From the NCBI GenBank assembly GCA_950295325.1, contig OX485804.1, positions 14,010,001 through 14,074,000 of the forward strand: DNA of 64,000 bases. Reading direction: 5' to 3'. A program made the position numbers and the translations under genes. Of the stretch, positions 49,750 through 60,579 are shown in pieces; position 1 is the stretch's first letter, and the number at the start of each line of letters is the position of its first letter. The notes beneath the pieces are model-generated. The model made no database searches. It saw only the letters and a list, made by a program, of their open reading frames with translations, and was not told where the DNA came from. This DNA is from Polytrichum commune. Its lineage: Eukaryota > Streptophyta > Polytrichopsida > Polytrichales > Polytrichaceae.

Positions 49750-49975
49750 TCCCTAGAAAGCACATGGTTGGATGAAAATATATGTTTCACCTAGATACCC
49801 CCACTATGATTGGGTGGATCATAGATGGTAGGGTGCACTAGAATTCAAGTGCTAGGAAGGTCACCCATCTGAGTACTATTCTGGCCTTAGGCAGCTTAAC
49901 CTCAGAGTTCCCATGGGATCCAGGTTTCCAGCCTTGAGGCCTTGGGTTTAAGCCACCTTATGTCCAGGGGTAATC
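49750..49975 (-). mobile_element. 5S rRNA-derived SINE (copy 1)
   Basis: On the minus strand the sequence reads GGATCCCATGGGAACTCTGA, GGTTAAGCTGCCTAAGG, AATAGTACTCAGATGGGTGA and CCTTCCTAGCACTTGAA. This follows the internal promoter half of plant 5S rRNA (GGATCCCATCAGAACTCCGA, AGTTAAGCGTGCTTGG, GTAGTACTAGGATGGGTGAC). A non-5S body (CCACCCAATCATAGTGG, CATCCAACCATGTG) follows and is shared with the copy at 53130. It lies just past the stop codon of the PhyH-like gene. Confidence 0.8.
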
Positions 49976-52900
49976 AGGGCTCTGGAAGAGAATTATTCTT
50001 TTCACTGCACATTGCAGCAACACAGACGTCCCAACTAGTTTGCAGAGTGGATGAAGCAGCTGGATATTGCAAGCACAGCTGCTCCAAGTCACACTTCCTT
50101 TTCATCATTTCCACCACTCCTGGTATTTCTAGCTCCCTTCCTCGTCCCTGCCATTCCAAATTTATTTGCAGTGTAATTCACAACTGCCAACCTTATAGAC
50201 ACAAGTTTCTTGAAAATTCAGAAATCATTCAAAAGCATACTCACCATCAGAGCCAGACACTCAGCAAGTTCTGCATACGCAAGAGGCCATCCAGGAGCAA
50301 TCTGCAAAATCAAGCGGCTGTCTGTTACTACCCAAGTTATTACTTGATCAATATCATTCTAAACCATATTGATACTAGGGTAATTTTGCCTAGGTTGCAT
50401 GGTATATAAATACCCGAATGGTATCGAATATAAAAAACCCATCAAATACCTACACCCTATTAGTATAAAAAATGGTGAAACACTCATTATTGAAACCCAA
50501 ACGGTATTAAAAAAACGATTCCACTCCAACACTGGTTATTACCTCAATGGCTCGAAGCAAGAACCTCTCACCATCTTCCAACATGCACTTTCTACCTGCT
50601 CGTCCGCCTAGTTGGCCTATTGGGGCACTTTTCAAGCAACACTGCCCTGCCTGCTCCAACAAAACTCAACAATTACTACAGTTTATGCTCAAAGCAACAA
50701 ACATTTGGTTAGACAAAATTGTCCACCTGCAAGATATTATTCCATTCCAGCTTTTCTTGCCTTGCTAGATAAGGTGGGAGCACATACACAAGTCTTGCCA
50801 ATAGAGCTATGTGCAAATTATCTCACAGAGGAACCAAACTTGAAGATTGGACCCTCTTTGAGATTTTTTCTATTCAGAGAACTTGTTTGCTTGTTGCGTG
50901 TTAGAACCTAATTTTGAAAGTTGGATGAAACTCCTTGGACCTCCTCTTTCAATATCAAAAGCTGAGAAAACTTTAAGATTTCAACTAGGATTTGTAAATC
51001 TAGGATAGACCTATGTAAGGCTAGCTTGGCACATCGATCCTAATATGACAAGCTAGAAAGTCGATTTTTATAGCTCAACCCCAATCTTTTAGCATGTTTA
51101 TTACAACTTAAGGAAACTTGGGTGACTTTACAGATTAACTCTCGCCTCATGTTTGAGCCAAGACTTTACACATAACTCTAATAGGACAAAAAGTTCTAGA
51201 TAAAGTTCCCTTCACGCATATATTTCACATGAGTGCAGGCCTCAGAATATCGAAACCACAGGTCAACTTCCTCATTTCATACAGATTACAGGCTGTCTAT
51301 AGTGTCCTCGAGTGGGAAAAAATAAAATTTTGGTTTTAAAAAACTGCACCTGAAGAGCTACCCAGTAGCAATTTGGTCGTAGACCCGCTAAGCGCTGCAG
51401 CATGGAGAGGGCTCTTTTCCATTGTTCATCTGCACACACATGAGGTTTACCCAGGTGACTACTTTTATTTGTCCAGATCCAGTTGATAAAGGCAAATAAC
51501 AAGGTCTTGCTAAATTGGTTGCAAGAGAGTTTAATGCAAACCAAGAGTGCCAGAAGTGAATCTCATCTGTGTATCTTGTTCATCTCATACTGTTATAATA
51601 AAGTAATCCTTTTGACTCAAAGAAATGCTTTGTAGGTAGATTGTCCTCTATGATTTCCCATTGGTTGTTTTGCATAGAAACCCCAAAATTTCCTTCCACT
51701 TGTGGTGCATTCTTGGAGGTACTGTTTAAATTTGAATGAAGAGCAACCTATTTCAATTCATTAAGGGCCAAAGTCATTTTGGCATGCTAAACTCAAGAGG
51801 TAATAAAAATGAGTTTGGCCCTCAATGAACCAATACACAATATTTTGTGTTCAAACCTCCACACCAACTCCAAGCATGCAACGGAAACTCACCAAACATG
51901 GAAAGTGTTGCATGCAAAACAACCAACTCCTAACCAAAATACATTTTGCCCTAAAGGGTAACTCTAACATCCTTAGGAGTATCCCCCTCATGGAGCCAAA
52001 AATGGGCCTTTACCATTGGTTTTTTAGACCTTTTAAAGCAAGGATGCATGGTTACTCCTTCCCCAAAACCCATATATATTCTAACTTCTTATTGCCCACC
52101 AATTATGTTATAAAGGGCCCTCTATCAAAAATCCTTTTGCTCCGTCCATTTGGAGAGCCTAAGGGCTTTCTCAAGATCCTTTATAACACAATCATTGGCC
52201 AATAAGAAGTTAGGATATGTGTGGACTTTGGGGAAGGTGTAACCATGCATCCTTGCTTTAAAAGTTCTAAAAAGCCGATGATAGAGGCCTGTTTGTGGCT
52301 CCATGAGTGAGGATGCCGTTAAAGGCTCAAACTGGATACTCTATAAAACCAAGGGAGATTATCTGAATATCCCTAATGATATTCAATACATACTTTACCA
52401 ATTGATAGCTGAGCACACATAAGCAGAGCTTGAGGAAGAAAATACTGTGTAATTCGTATATTAGCTCAACCTTTGATAAATTCGACGGTGGAATTCTGGA
52501 GGCACCAGGCAACAAAGTCTCGAGGGGCAACCCGAGCTCTTAGAGCTGGTTTAAGGATGCATAATCCTGATGGCAAATCTGTCAGAAGGTCTTCTTGCCA
52601 TCCTCCAAACTGGGCTTTAACGTCTTCTTGCTGCAGCTGATTCATTTCATCTTCCACGTTCAAGAATTCTTGTGTCACATACTGTGATAATGGAAGCCAC
52701 CCCCTCCACATGTTCTCACTTTCCTCGCTACTGCTTCTGTAGACAGACTCCAAATTCTTAGATAAGGTAAGCAGGCCTTGAATGGACACTTTTAGCTTTG
52801 CACCCACTTCTTGTAGGAAATGAAATATGCAATCAATATGAGATGATTTGCAAATGTAAATTATGCCTATAGTCGTTTTCTTTGTACTTTTTAGAGCTCA

Positions 52901-55900
52901 TATGAATATTTTATTCATAGTCAAAGTGAAGATTCTCTTTCTTAGAAAACAATCATATTGATTCCCGAATTATGATGACTATTAAGCTTATAATGTTTAA
53001 AAAATTTGAGCCATAGTCCAATCTCTTTTAAACACATGTCTTTCTGATGTCCATTCTTAAATACACACCTAACCACAAACCGCTCAAATATAGGTGTTCA
53101 TTAAAGATGTGTAACCAAATTAAGCCCACCAAATGACTCAGGTTAAGCAACCTAAGGCTGAGATAGGGCAAGATGGGTGACCTTCCTAGCTCTAGATTTT
53201 TCAATGCACCCTCCCACTATGGTCCACCAAATCATAGTGGAAACATTTGGGTGAACTAGAAATTTTCAACCAACCATGTGGAAACCTAGGGGCTTGCCCT
53301 GGGGGTTGATCAGGTGCAGGGCAGTTGTCCATGCCCGTTAAGGTGTTCACCTTTGAAAGGAGGCAACATTTTTTAAGGTCCCTCTGATTCTTGTAATTTC
53401 CGTTTTGGAATTACATATAGAATTAGACTAACTTGAAGACAAAGCAACACCATTATTGATGCCGGTGGCAACATTGGAGTCATCTCTTCTTTTCTCTACC
53501 AGATGTGCCTTGTCAGGACAGCATGACCAAAGACAGACAACACACCAATGTACCTTGAGAATATCCTGCACCTCCTTCCAAGAGCCTGATATTGATGAAG
53601 GAACATTTTTGCAAGGAACAATAGAGTTATCCTTTAATTTTAATGGGACTTTTTGACAGTAGTTGGTCCCCTTTGATTTCTCATTGGTTGTTTTGCATAC
53701 AACATCAATAGTTTCTATTCAATTGTGGTGCATGCTTGGAGGTGTTTGAATTTGAATGAAGAGCAACCTATTTCGGTCCATTGAGGGCCAAACTTATTGG
53801 CATGTCACCACGTCTTGGCATGCCAAAATGAGTGACCCCCAATGAACCGATATAGAATGTTCTTCGTTCAAACCTCCACATTACCTCCAAGCGTGCACCG
53901 AAAACCTACCAATCATGGAAGGTGTTGTATGCAAAATGACGACCTCCCGACCAGAATTCATGTTGCGTATTGAATGTTGTATATTCCATTTGGACTATTT
54001 AACACACCAACAAAAACAAACTTTGCTACATAAACCAGGTAAAATTTGAAAATAGAGGACAACCTTGAGCCTTGACTTTTTGATGCCAAATCTCCTATGT
54101 GGATAATAAGAAGGTTTGCAGATGATGCAGACAAGTTAGGTGCAAATGTGCGAGCCAGCCAAGGGTGAAGCAGCACCATATCTCCACACCCCAATTCCAG
54201 CTGCATTATAACATTATAACCATTTTTAATGTTTGCCATTTTGAGGAAAAAACCTGACTGCTTTAATGACCATGTCATAATTTCAAGTTGAGTTGGTTCA
54301 AAACTGTTGAACGAGTTTAATTTGCCTCTTGATCATACTTTCCTAGAGTCCAGAAAATTGATTTCTTTTTATGAACTTTTGCAATAGAATCACCTCAATA
54401 GGAGCAGCAGCTGGCACATCAGAAGGCTGTGGGAATGGAGTTCTATTCAATGCAGAGGTTGCAATCCAATCTTGTATCAGCCAGTGACTTCGTGGAAAAA
54501 CTGCTACTCCTCCAAAGCTCTTTCTCTGTGTGTTATCTGTGTGACAAATAAACATACCAAACCTATGTAAAAACATATGTTGATCTATCCATCACATGCG
54601 ACAATACCAAAATGCAGTGTGCCATCATCGATTGACTAACATGACTATAAAAATCAATTTGCAATCTGGACTTTGTAGCACTCAAATACAAGAACTGCCT
54701 TCATCACCACAACTTTGATTCTTGATACCATGCATTCACATATATAACCGGTCCAATATTGGTACAGAAACACATTTTAGAACATCATTGAATCCGAAAA
54801 GAGGATCATGTCAATATAATTTACATACTGAAATGATCTCATTTATGTGGAAGCAACAGTTCAGAACATACATACAAAAGAAAGAGCTAATTTCCACAAA
54901 CCCCCATGACAAACCTGAGAGGGATATAACTAGCGTAGCAACCCAAGTTGGTGTTTGTAAAAAATTGAGATCATCGCCACACTCCAGACCGTCAACCTGA
55001 TTGATAATTCATCTTACACCCACCACGTACAGATTTGTCAAACTTAAGATGAAATCTCTACTTTTGTGGTGTGAACAATCAGAATCAAGGCAAGCAAAAC
55101 TCTTTGACATTGGTTCTTCATGATTTAATAAGGTTCTTCACAGCTTGACGTAGATTCATGTACCATACATATAACTAGCTGAAAATTTTGATGGGATCAT
55201 ACTGCCACAAGTGATTGACTTTTAGAACCACAAGAACAAGACATCAGGTCCCTCCAAATGCTGAAACTTCTTGTATGCAAGTCTGTTTAGCTATCACATT
55301 CAACAGTTTGAAAATGGAGAATGAGAATACGCATAAATAATTCAAAGATGAGAAAGAAGTCAAACTGCTGGAGGGAACGACATAGGAGGTTGTATTTCCA
55401 CCACTGTTACTACTTTGCCAGTACACTGAAACAGTTGCCGATCTCTTCATTCTTCTGTCTTATTGCCTGACCAACCCTAATTCAAATTGAAAGCACTATG
55501 AGGTATACAATCCAACACCCCGGGCTGATCAAATATCGTTGTAAATATCAAGGAGGCTCAGAAAACACTTACAGACTAGGGTAACTAGTAAACCTTAAAA
55601 TAAGTATCAAGAGAGCTACACCAAACAACTGCGTCAGTGTGGTGCACACTATTTCCTCATCAACCTGCATTATTTGTCTTGCAATCACTGGGTGTGGCAA
55701 CTAGAGAGGGTGTCACATGGCACTTGATGCTACATGACAAGTCACAAGGGCCACTGTGATTAAACATGGCACACCACTTTTAAGGCCACATTAAATCAGA
55801 TGTATAGTGTAGTTTATAAAAAACTAGAATGAAATAGAAACAAAGCACACATATGTGGCAATAGCCAAACTTATGGTGGCAAGCCATTTGACCAGAGGCC

Positions 55901-58251
55901 ATCCACAGCATTCTATCTGCATAAGGTAGACAACCCTTATTCAGTTACTTTTCTTATTGGGACACCTACATTTGAGTGATGACTCTTTACTTTGATAATG
56001 AATTAGATACTCACATGAGCTCCGAGAATTATGAAAGTGGCTACGGCCTCGATTTGGATTTGCTAACCATCTCGTACTAATCACGTGCTTCATATCCTAG
56101 GAGAAGTGGGCTAGTTGGAAACGTAACCACTTAGGACCCATCTACCATAGAAGGAAGAAGCCATGTTCCACGACATCCCCACTGACTTCTTCATCGTTCC
56201 TTGTCTTGATGAGTTTTTGCTACTGATCTCCAGAGGCAACAACAGGAAGACTCAAGCATGTGTACTGAGACCTTGTTTCGATACAAGGAAACCAGGAGAG
56301 AGAGAGAGAGAGACAAAACCCTGAAGTAGGAAAAACAAAAGCCAAAAGTTTTAGCTTACCCTATTTTTGCTACACGTTCCAAAACAGAGCCCATCAAACC
56401 CTAATTCATAATTCCCAATCAGCACAGAAGCATGAACAAATATTTGACCACTCCAAGAGGAGTGGTCAAAAGTGCAATTAAATTAAACATACCTGCCAGG
56501 ATTGATGCCACCACGGCTCCGCTGAAGTGGACGCATCATCTGTGCAGCGAAATCCCTGCGGATGCAGCAATTTGCGCTCAAAAACCACATCATTAGGGTT
56601 GCTGATGAAACATTCGAGCACTTCTTTTTGACGTTTGCCGACCATAGCTGATGATCCCCCTGCTGGTGCTGCTGCAAGAATCTCCTCCTTGGTCCACTGT
56701 TTTTGAAACACTGCAAATCCATCCTCCACAACTTGCTTCCTCTTCCTTTCCACATCATTCGATACTCCACCTGCACATCCATCCACCCACCGCATCCCAA
56801 ACCCACTCATCGTTCTGCTTGAAATTCTGGAGGGAGATTGGCTGACCTAATACCGTCCTAAGCATTAGGTCAGGCCACCCTGACCTCGCGACCTCAATAC
56901 TGGATGACAACATAGGTTGGGGAAGGGCCACATTCCCGCCCCAACCTCAATCTCGACCTCAAGCCCGACCTCGATAGCCCAATATCTCCACATTGGATGA
57001 CGATATAGGTTGAGATCGGAACATTCCCCCCAAACCTCAATCCCGACCTTAAGCCCGACTTCAATAGCCCAATATCTCAATACTGGATGACAATATAGGT
57101 TGGGGTCAGAGACATTCCCACCCCAACCTCGATCTCGTCCTCAACCTGACCTAAATTGCCCAACATCTCAATGTCGAATGACAATATATATTGAAATTGG
57201 AGACATTCCCACCCCATTCTCAATGGACCTCAAGCCCGCCTTCAATAGCCCAATATCTCAATATTGGGTGACAATATATGTTGAGATCGTTGACATTCCC
57301 AGCCCAAACTTAAAACACATTAGGATCAAGGTCGGCTTGAATAGCCCCCGCTGGCTTGAATAGAAGGCTCTAAAACCCAGAACTTGCATCTGATGTGCAA
57401 ATTTGGGTTGCAATTCAAAGTTGTCGGAATTCGAAGAGTCTAAGTTTTTTCACTCACCAAAAGGTCTCCAGTAACCCTATGCATTCTAGATGAGGAACTT
57501 AAGCTTTTCTACATTTAAATCAAAGAGCCTCGCGGGTGAGAGGCAGAGCAACAACTCATGTGACATTCCTACACTAAAATTGGTAGAGAGCCTTCCTCAA
57601 ATCAATCTCTCTCTCTCTCTCTCCAAAGTGTGACAAAATTCTAGGAAATGTGAATAATAATTGTAACTACTGCTAATCGATATGCTTCAAGAGGTCAAAG
57701 CATGACTCATACCCTATATGTGAGACGCCCACAATGGTGAAACATTGGTCTCCACAATCCACACAAACCACATTTCTTGAGTGAAACAAAATAGTGCCAC
57801 AATCTAATTGCCACCATCATTGTCATATAGGAGATGGTGCATTTCCATTTGATTTGGTGTAGATTTGGATTGCAAAGTGTGACAAAATTCTAAAGACATG
57901 AGGAAAAAGATGTAATTCTTGCTGATCGATAAGCTTCAAAACATACAATGCATGGCGCAAACCCCATACATGAGACGCCCACATCGGTCTCCGTAATCCA
58001 CGCAAAACCCAAAAATTGCCACATTCCAATTGCCATCTTAGCCAGACAAGAGATGATAATGGGAGGGAGGGAGGGAAGACAAGATTAGCACCTGGAGAAT
58101 GAGATTTGCAAGTAAGGGAGAAAGAGCCAATTCTTCCCCTGCCGCTGTTGCTGGGAATGTTGCGTAACTTCGGAAAAGGGTTTTTGGAAGCATGACTTGA
58201 CCCTGTACACGCCTTGAGGTGCATTTCATAATTCACTGCCACTGCTGCCAT
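49974..58251 (-). CDS. PhyH-like (phytanoyl-CoA dioxygenase fold) protein with probable plastid transit peptide
   Basis: Proposed exons (high to low coordinate): 58251-58092, 56770-56493, 55524-55509 (16-nt microexon), 54536-54394, 54200-54077, 52809-52471, 51429-51350, 50301-50245, 50147-49974; ~456 aa, phases all consistent. Residues 1-53 are Ser/Lys/Arg-rich with GSFSLTCK, like a chloroplast transit peptide. VVEDGFAVFQKQWTKEEI (~66-83) is the PhyH start; WWHQSWQ (~140-146) sits where the HxD metal motif is expected; SFGGVAVFPRSHW matches G-G-x-x-V-x-P-G-S-H; GDMVLLHPWLARTFAPNLSA (~205-224) holds the distal His. Downstream, ~220 residues (LRARVAPRDFVAWCLQ, WKRALSMLQRLAGLRPNCYW, PGWPLAYAELAECLALM) are mainly helical and match no family I know. 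HxD reads HQS, and no Arg follows the N-x-S motif, so catalysis is doubtful. The first exon, microexon and exon 5 donor are inferred; translation could instead begin at ATG 56810. Confidence 0.65.
51640..51945. mobile_element. MITE-like repeat with TTGGTTGTTTTGCAT ends (copy 1)
   Basis: TTGGTTGTTTTGCAT at 51661-51675 is inverted at 51912-51926 (ATGCAAAACAACCAA). Within it lies a second palindrome around GGGCCAAAG/TTTGGCCC. A diverged copy lies at 53668-53965. Both are in introns of the PhyH-like gene. The plus-strand ORF beginning 51825 runs from this repeat into the next one and is not a gene. Confidence 0.7.
51963..52325. mobile_element. Foldback element, ~150-bp arms
   Basis: Left arm and right arm are inverted complements: CTCATGGAGCCA (51986) against TGGCTCCATGAG (52295), TTTTAAAGCAAGGATGCATG against CATGCATCCTTGCTTTAAAA, and TATATTCTAACTTCTTATTG against AATAAGAAGTTAGGATATG. 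The loop is only ~50 bases. It occupies the intron between the 52471 and 51429 exons of the PhyH-like gene. Confidence 0.85.
53130..53400 (+). mobile_element. 5S rRNA-derived SINE (copy 2)
   Basis: GGTTAAGCAACCTAAGGCTG, GATAGGGCAAGATGGGTGAC and CTTCCTAGCTCTAG match copy 1 and the 5S rRNA internal control region; the shared body (CCACCAAATCATAGTGG ... CAACCAACCATGTGG) follows to about 53285. It is in the opposite orientation to copy 1, inside an intron of the PhyH-like gene (between the exons ending 54077 and starting 52809). Confidence 0.78.
53668..53965. mobile_element. MITE-like repeat with TTGGTTGTTTTGCAT ends (copy 2)
   Basis: Diverged copy of the element at 51640-51945: ATTGGTTGTTTTGCATACAA at 53681, GAATGAAGAGCAACCTATTT at 53754, CGTTCAAACCTCCACATTAC at 53869 and TGTATGCAAAATGACGACCT near its right end. 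It lies inside the same PhyH-like gene, next to the 5S-derived SINE. Confidence 0.7.
56890..57315. repeat. Minisatellite, ~90-93-bp unit, about 4.5 copies
   Basis: TGGATGACAA-like landmarks occur at 56901, 56994, 57084, ~57175 and 57265. Units share CTCAAGCCCGACCTCGATAG, CCCAATATCTCAATACTGGA and ACATTCCCACCCCAACCTC. The array is 80 bp upstream of the alternative start ATG at 56810, or inside intron 1 if the transit-peptide exon is correct. Confidence 0.9.
57626..58060. repeat. Tandem duplication, ~250-bp unit
   Basis: GTGTGACAAAATTCTA, TGAGACGCCCACA and CACAATCCACACAAACC-type words at 57626-57830 recur in the same order at 57875-58060, so a ~250-bp unit is present twice in the proposed intron 1 of the PhyH-like gene, right after its first exon. 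A CT microsatellite lies at 57607-57623. Confidence 0.75.
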
Positions 58252-60071
58252 CGCTGCAATTCCTCTGCAAAACAATAATCGGGCAGAGGAGGAGACGAAG
58301 TAGAGGAGATTTCTGTCTGCAATAGCTCGGAGCAAAAGAAGATTTTTTTTAAACTTTTTTTATAAAAAAGGAACAGAATAAAACATGAATTGACCTAAAT
58401 TACAGTACAAAGATTCAAGTAAGTACTCTAATCTCAAAAACTGTGAAATTTTGAAGTAAGGAGCTGATCGATTTCATCTGAGCTTCAATGGTGGGGTGAC
58501 CTCTGATACATTTGGAAACAGAAGATCCTAATGAGTCATGCTTCTAAAACCCATGAAAATGTTGCACTGTTTTAGAGGAGAGATTCCAATGAAATTGAAA
58601 TGGAAATTGATTTTAGAGTATGAGAAGCCAAAAGGCTTATGAGACTACAAAGTACATCAAACCGGCATCCCTAGAGTGGCGTAGTGTGGTTAGCCTCCGT
58701 GAGGTAGAGGTTAATTTCAACTTGATGGTCCAATTGAGAGAAAGACTCGAGACTCCCTAATACTACCTTCTCAAATAGTGATTGAAACTTATCTCCAATG
58801 AATCCATGTAAGTTTATCAAATTCGATAATCCGAACTTCGAGGTGTTATTTGTGAAGACGTGTCATTTATGTTTATTTGGCAATGACTCAAAATGTTTCA
58901 TTTGTCTCAGAAATAATATAATGTAAATGGGTTGTCATTCTCTTCACTAGATGGCCTAATGCCATTCTATGAGAGCAAGGGGTAATGCAATTAGTGGGTC
59001 ATGTGCATATTCTTCGAAAAATCATGTTTTGGAACAGCAACAAATTTGGCATTGGACAATCAAGGTGATTGATGTAGTTCTTCTTGTGTTAATTTCCCTT
59101 CATTTTTTCCTTGCTCCTAAGCAATGATGGATTAATGTTCAATTGCTCTCCAACTCACACCCCCCCCCCTCAACTCCCTTTTATGAAATAAATAAAATAA
59201 AACAAAACCAAAAACAACGGGTTGTCAACCTTGCAATGCTCATCATCCATATCCTAGGAAAAAATAAACCATGGGTTTCATCCATAAAACATTGCAGAAT
59301 AAATGATCTTACCAAGCCTTGATTGATGAATTGAGATTAAAGCAAAACTTGTTGAATTTATTTTTCAATTGGACTATGTGATAGACCACGTATTTGCATT
59401 CTTGCAAGTTCTCATGTAGTGGAAGATTGAGTGTAGAAACTTGTCATCTATGATTGAGGTCACTGATACAATGTATGAAATTAGTTGCTAGGCAACAAAG
59501 TTTATAAACAACTTTGCTTATACAAATTTAGATGCTTGCTTCCATACACATTTTTTGTACAAAAGAATAATCAAAGACATAAAATCTTGATATAATAGAG
59601 AAGGCCATCATAGACGGGGTATGGACTTCCAAAAAGTCAAGTTTACAATGTTCACGAATCATTGTTTAAAATGAATCATTTTTTTGTGTATTTATCCAAG
59701 GACCATACAATATCATGACCTACGGGTAGTGCTCTTTAGGCATTATTTCATCTAGTGCACTCGATGCATAAGCAAAGGTTGTTGACCACCTAGGCCCAAA
59801 ATTCATAATGTGTGCCAGGGTATGATACTCAAAGGCTGGCTCAATGGAGGCAATCAAAAAAAGTGCAAAAACAATCCTAATGGTTTTTTAAAAAATGAAA
59901 TGAAATGAAATTATTGTTTGGTCTAATAATCATGGTAGCTCAAAATGTAGCCTTCCAATTCTCAACACATCTATGAACATGTCACATGAGTGAGAGTGGC
60001 ATCGTATCTAGAATTGTCCACCAAATTGTTTGTGACCAATTTTCATTTGATCAGCACAACCACTGTAGTAC
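58252..60071. other. Upstream of the PhyH-like gene; no gene seen
   Basis: AT-rich sequence with a poly-C tract near 59160 and scattered short repeats. No family resemblance was found in either strand; the promoter of the PhyH-like gene should lie in its left part but no motif is clear. Confidence 0.45.
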
Positions 60072-60476
60072 TACACTAAATATGATATTTAGTGTCACCA
60101 ATTCTAATTGTCTTGCTCAATACCAATTGTAAACTGTGGTATAGTGTCACCAACACTAAACGTTAACCCAACATTAATTATCACTCCTTGTAAATTTTCG
60201 GGGGGATTATAGATTTACATTGTCGCGATTATTGTCACTTACCAAGTGATTTTTCATCCAAATTTCAATCGTCCATGTCAACATTTCATCACCTAGTTGA
60301 CAAGAGAAGGTAGGGTTATGGCCAATGGCTGCACTCATCCATCATCCATGACAGTATATTTGTTCACTTATCGTAAGACTTGTCATCCGAAAACTTATCA
60401 TAGTGGCACTATGAATATCATATGACACTAAAATATCATAAAAAACCATATGACACTAAATATCATATTCAGTGTA
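60072..60476. mobile_element. Full-length ACTA-type MITE
   Basis: About 405 bp, with inverted ends TACACTAAATATGATATTTA (left) and TAAATATCATATTCAGTGTA (right). Its interior (ACCAATTCTAATTGTCTTGC, GGATTATAGATTTACA, TTTTTCATCCAAATTTCAAT) matches 45068-45415 and, inverted, 24652-25095. This copy defines the element ends best. Confidence 0.85.
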
Positions 60477-60579
60477 GCGACGACAAAGCCACATCATGAA
60501 AGACTTGATGCGATCCCTGCTAGCTGTGTATTCCTGCAAGTCCATCAAACCTCAGTAGAAGAACTTTGGTTGTCATATT

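Noticed and set aside
49825-49923. A functional 5S rRNA gene
   Set aside because: Only the middle of 5S is recognisable, with many changes, no intact 5' end and no T-run terminator; a shared extra body points to a SINE.
51825-52205. 126-aa plus-strand ORF
   Set aside because: Spans the end of one MITE-like repeat and the left arm of a foldback; no protein resemblance.
56483-56806. 107-aa alternative minus-strand frame
   Set aside because: Overlaps the PhyH N-terminal exon in another frame; only the frame with DGFAVFQK fits the family and splices in phase.
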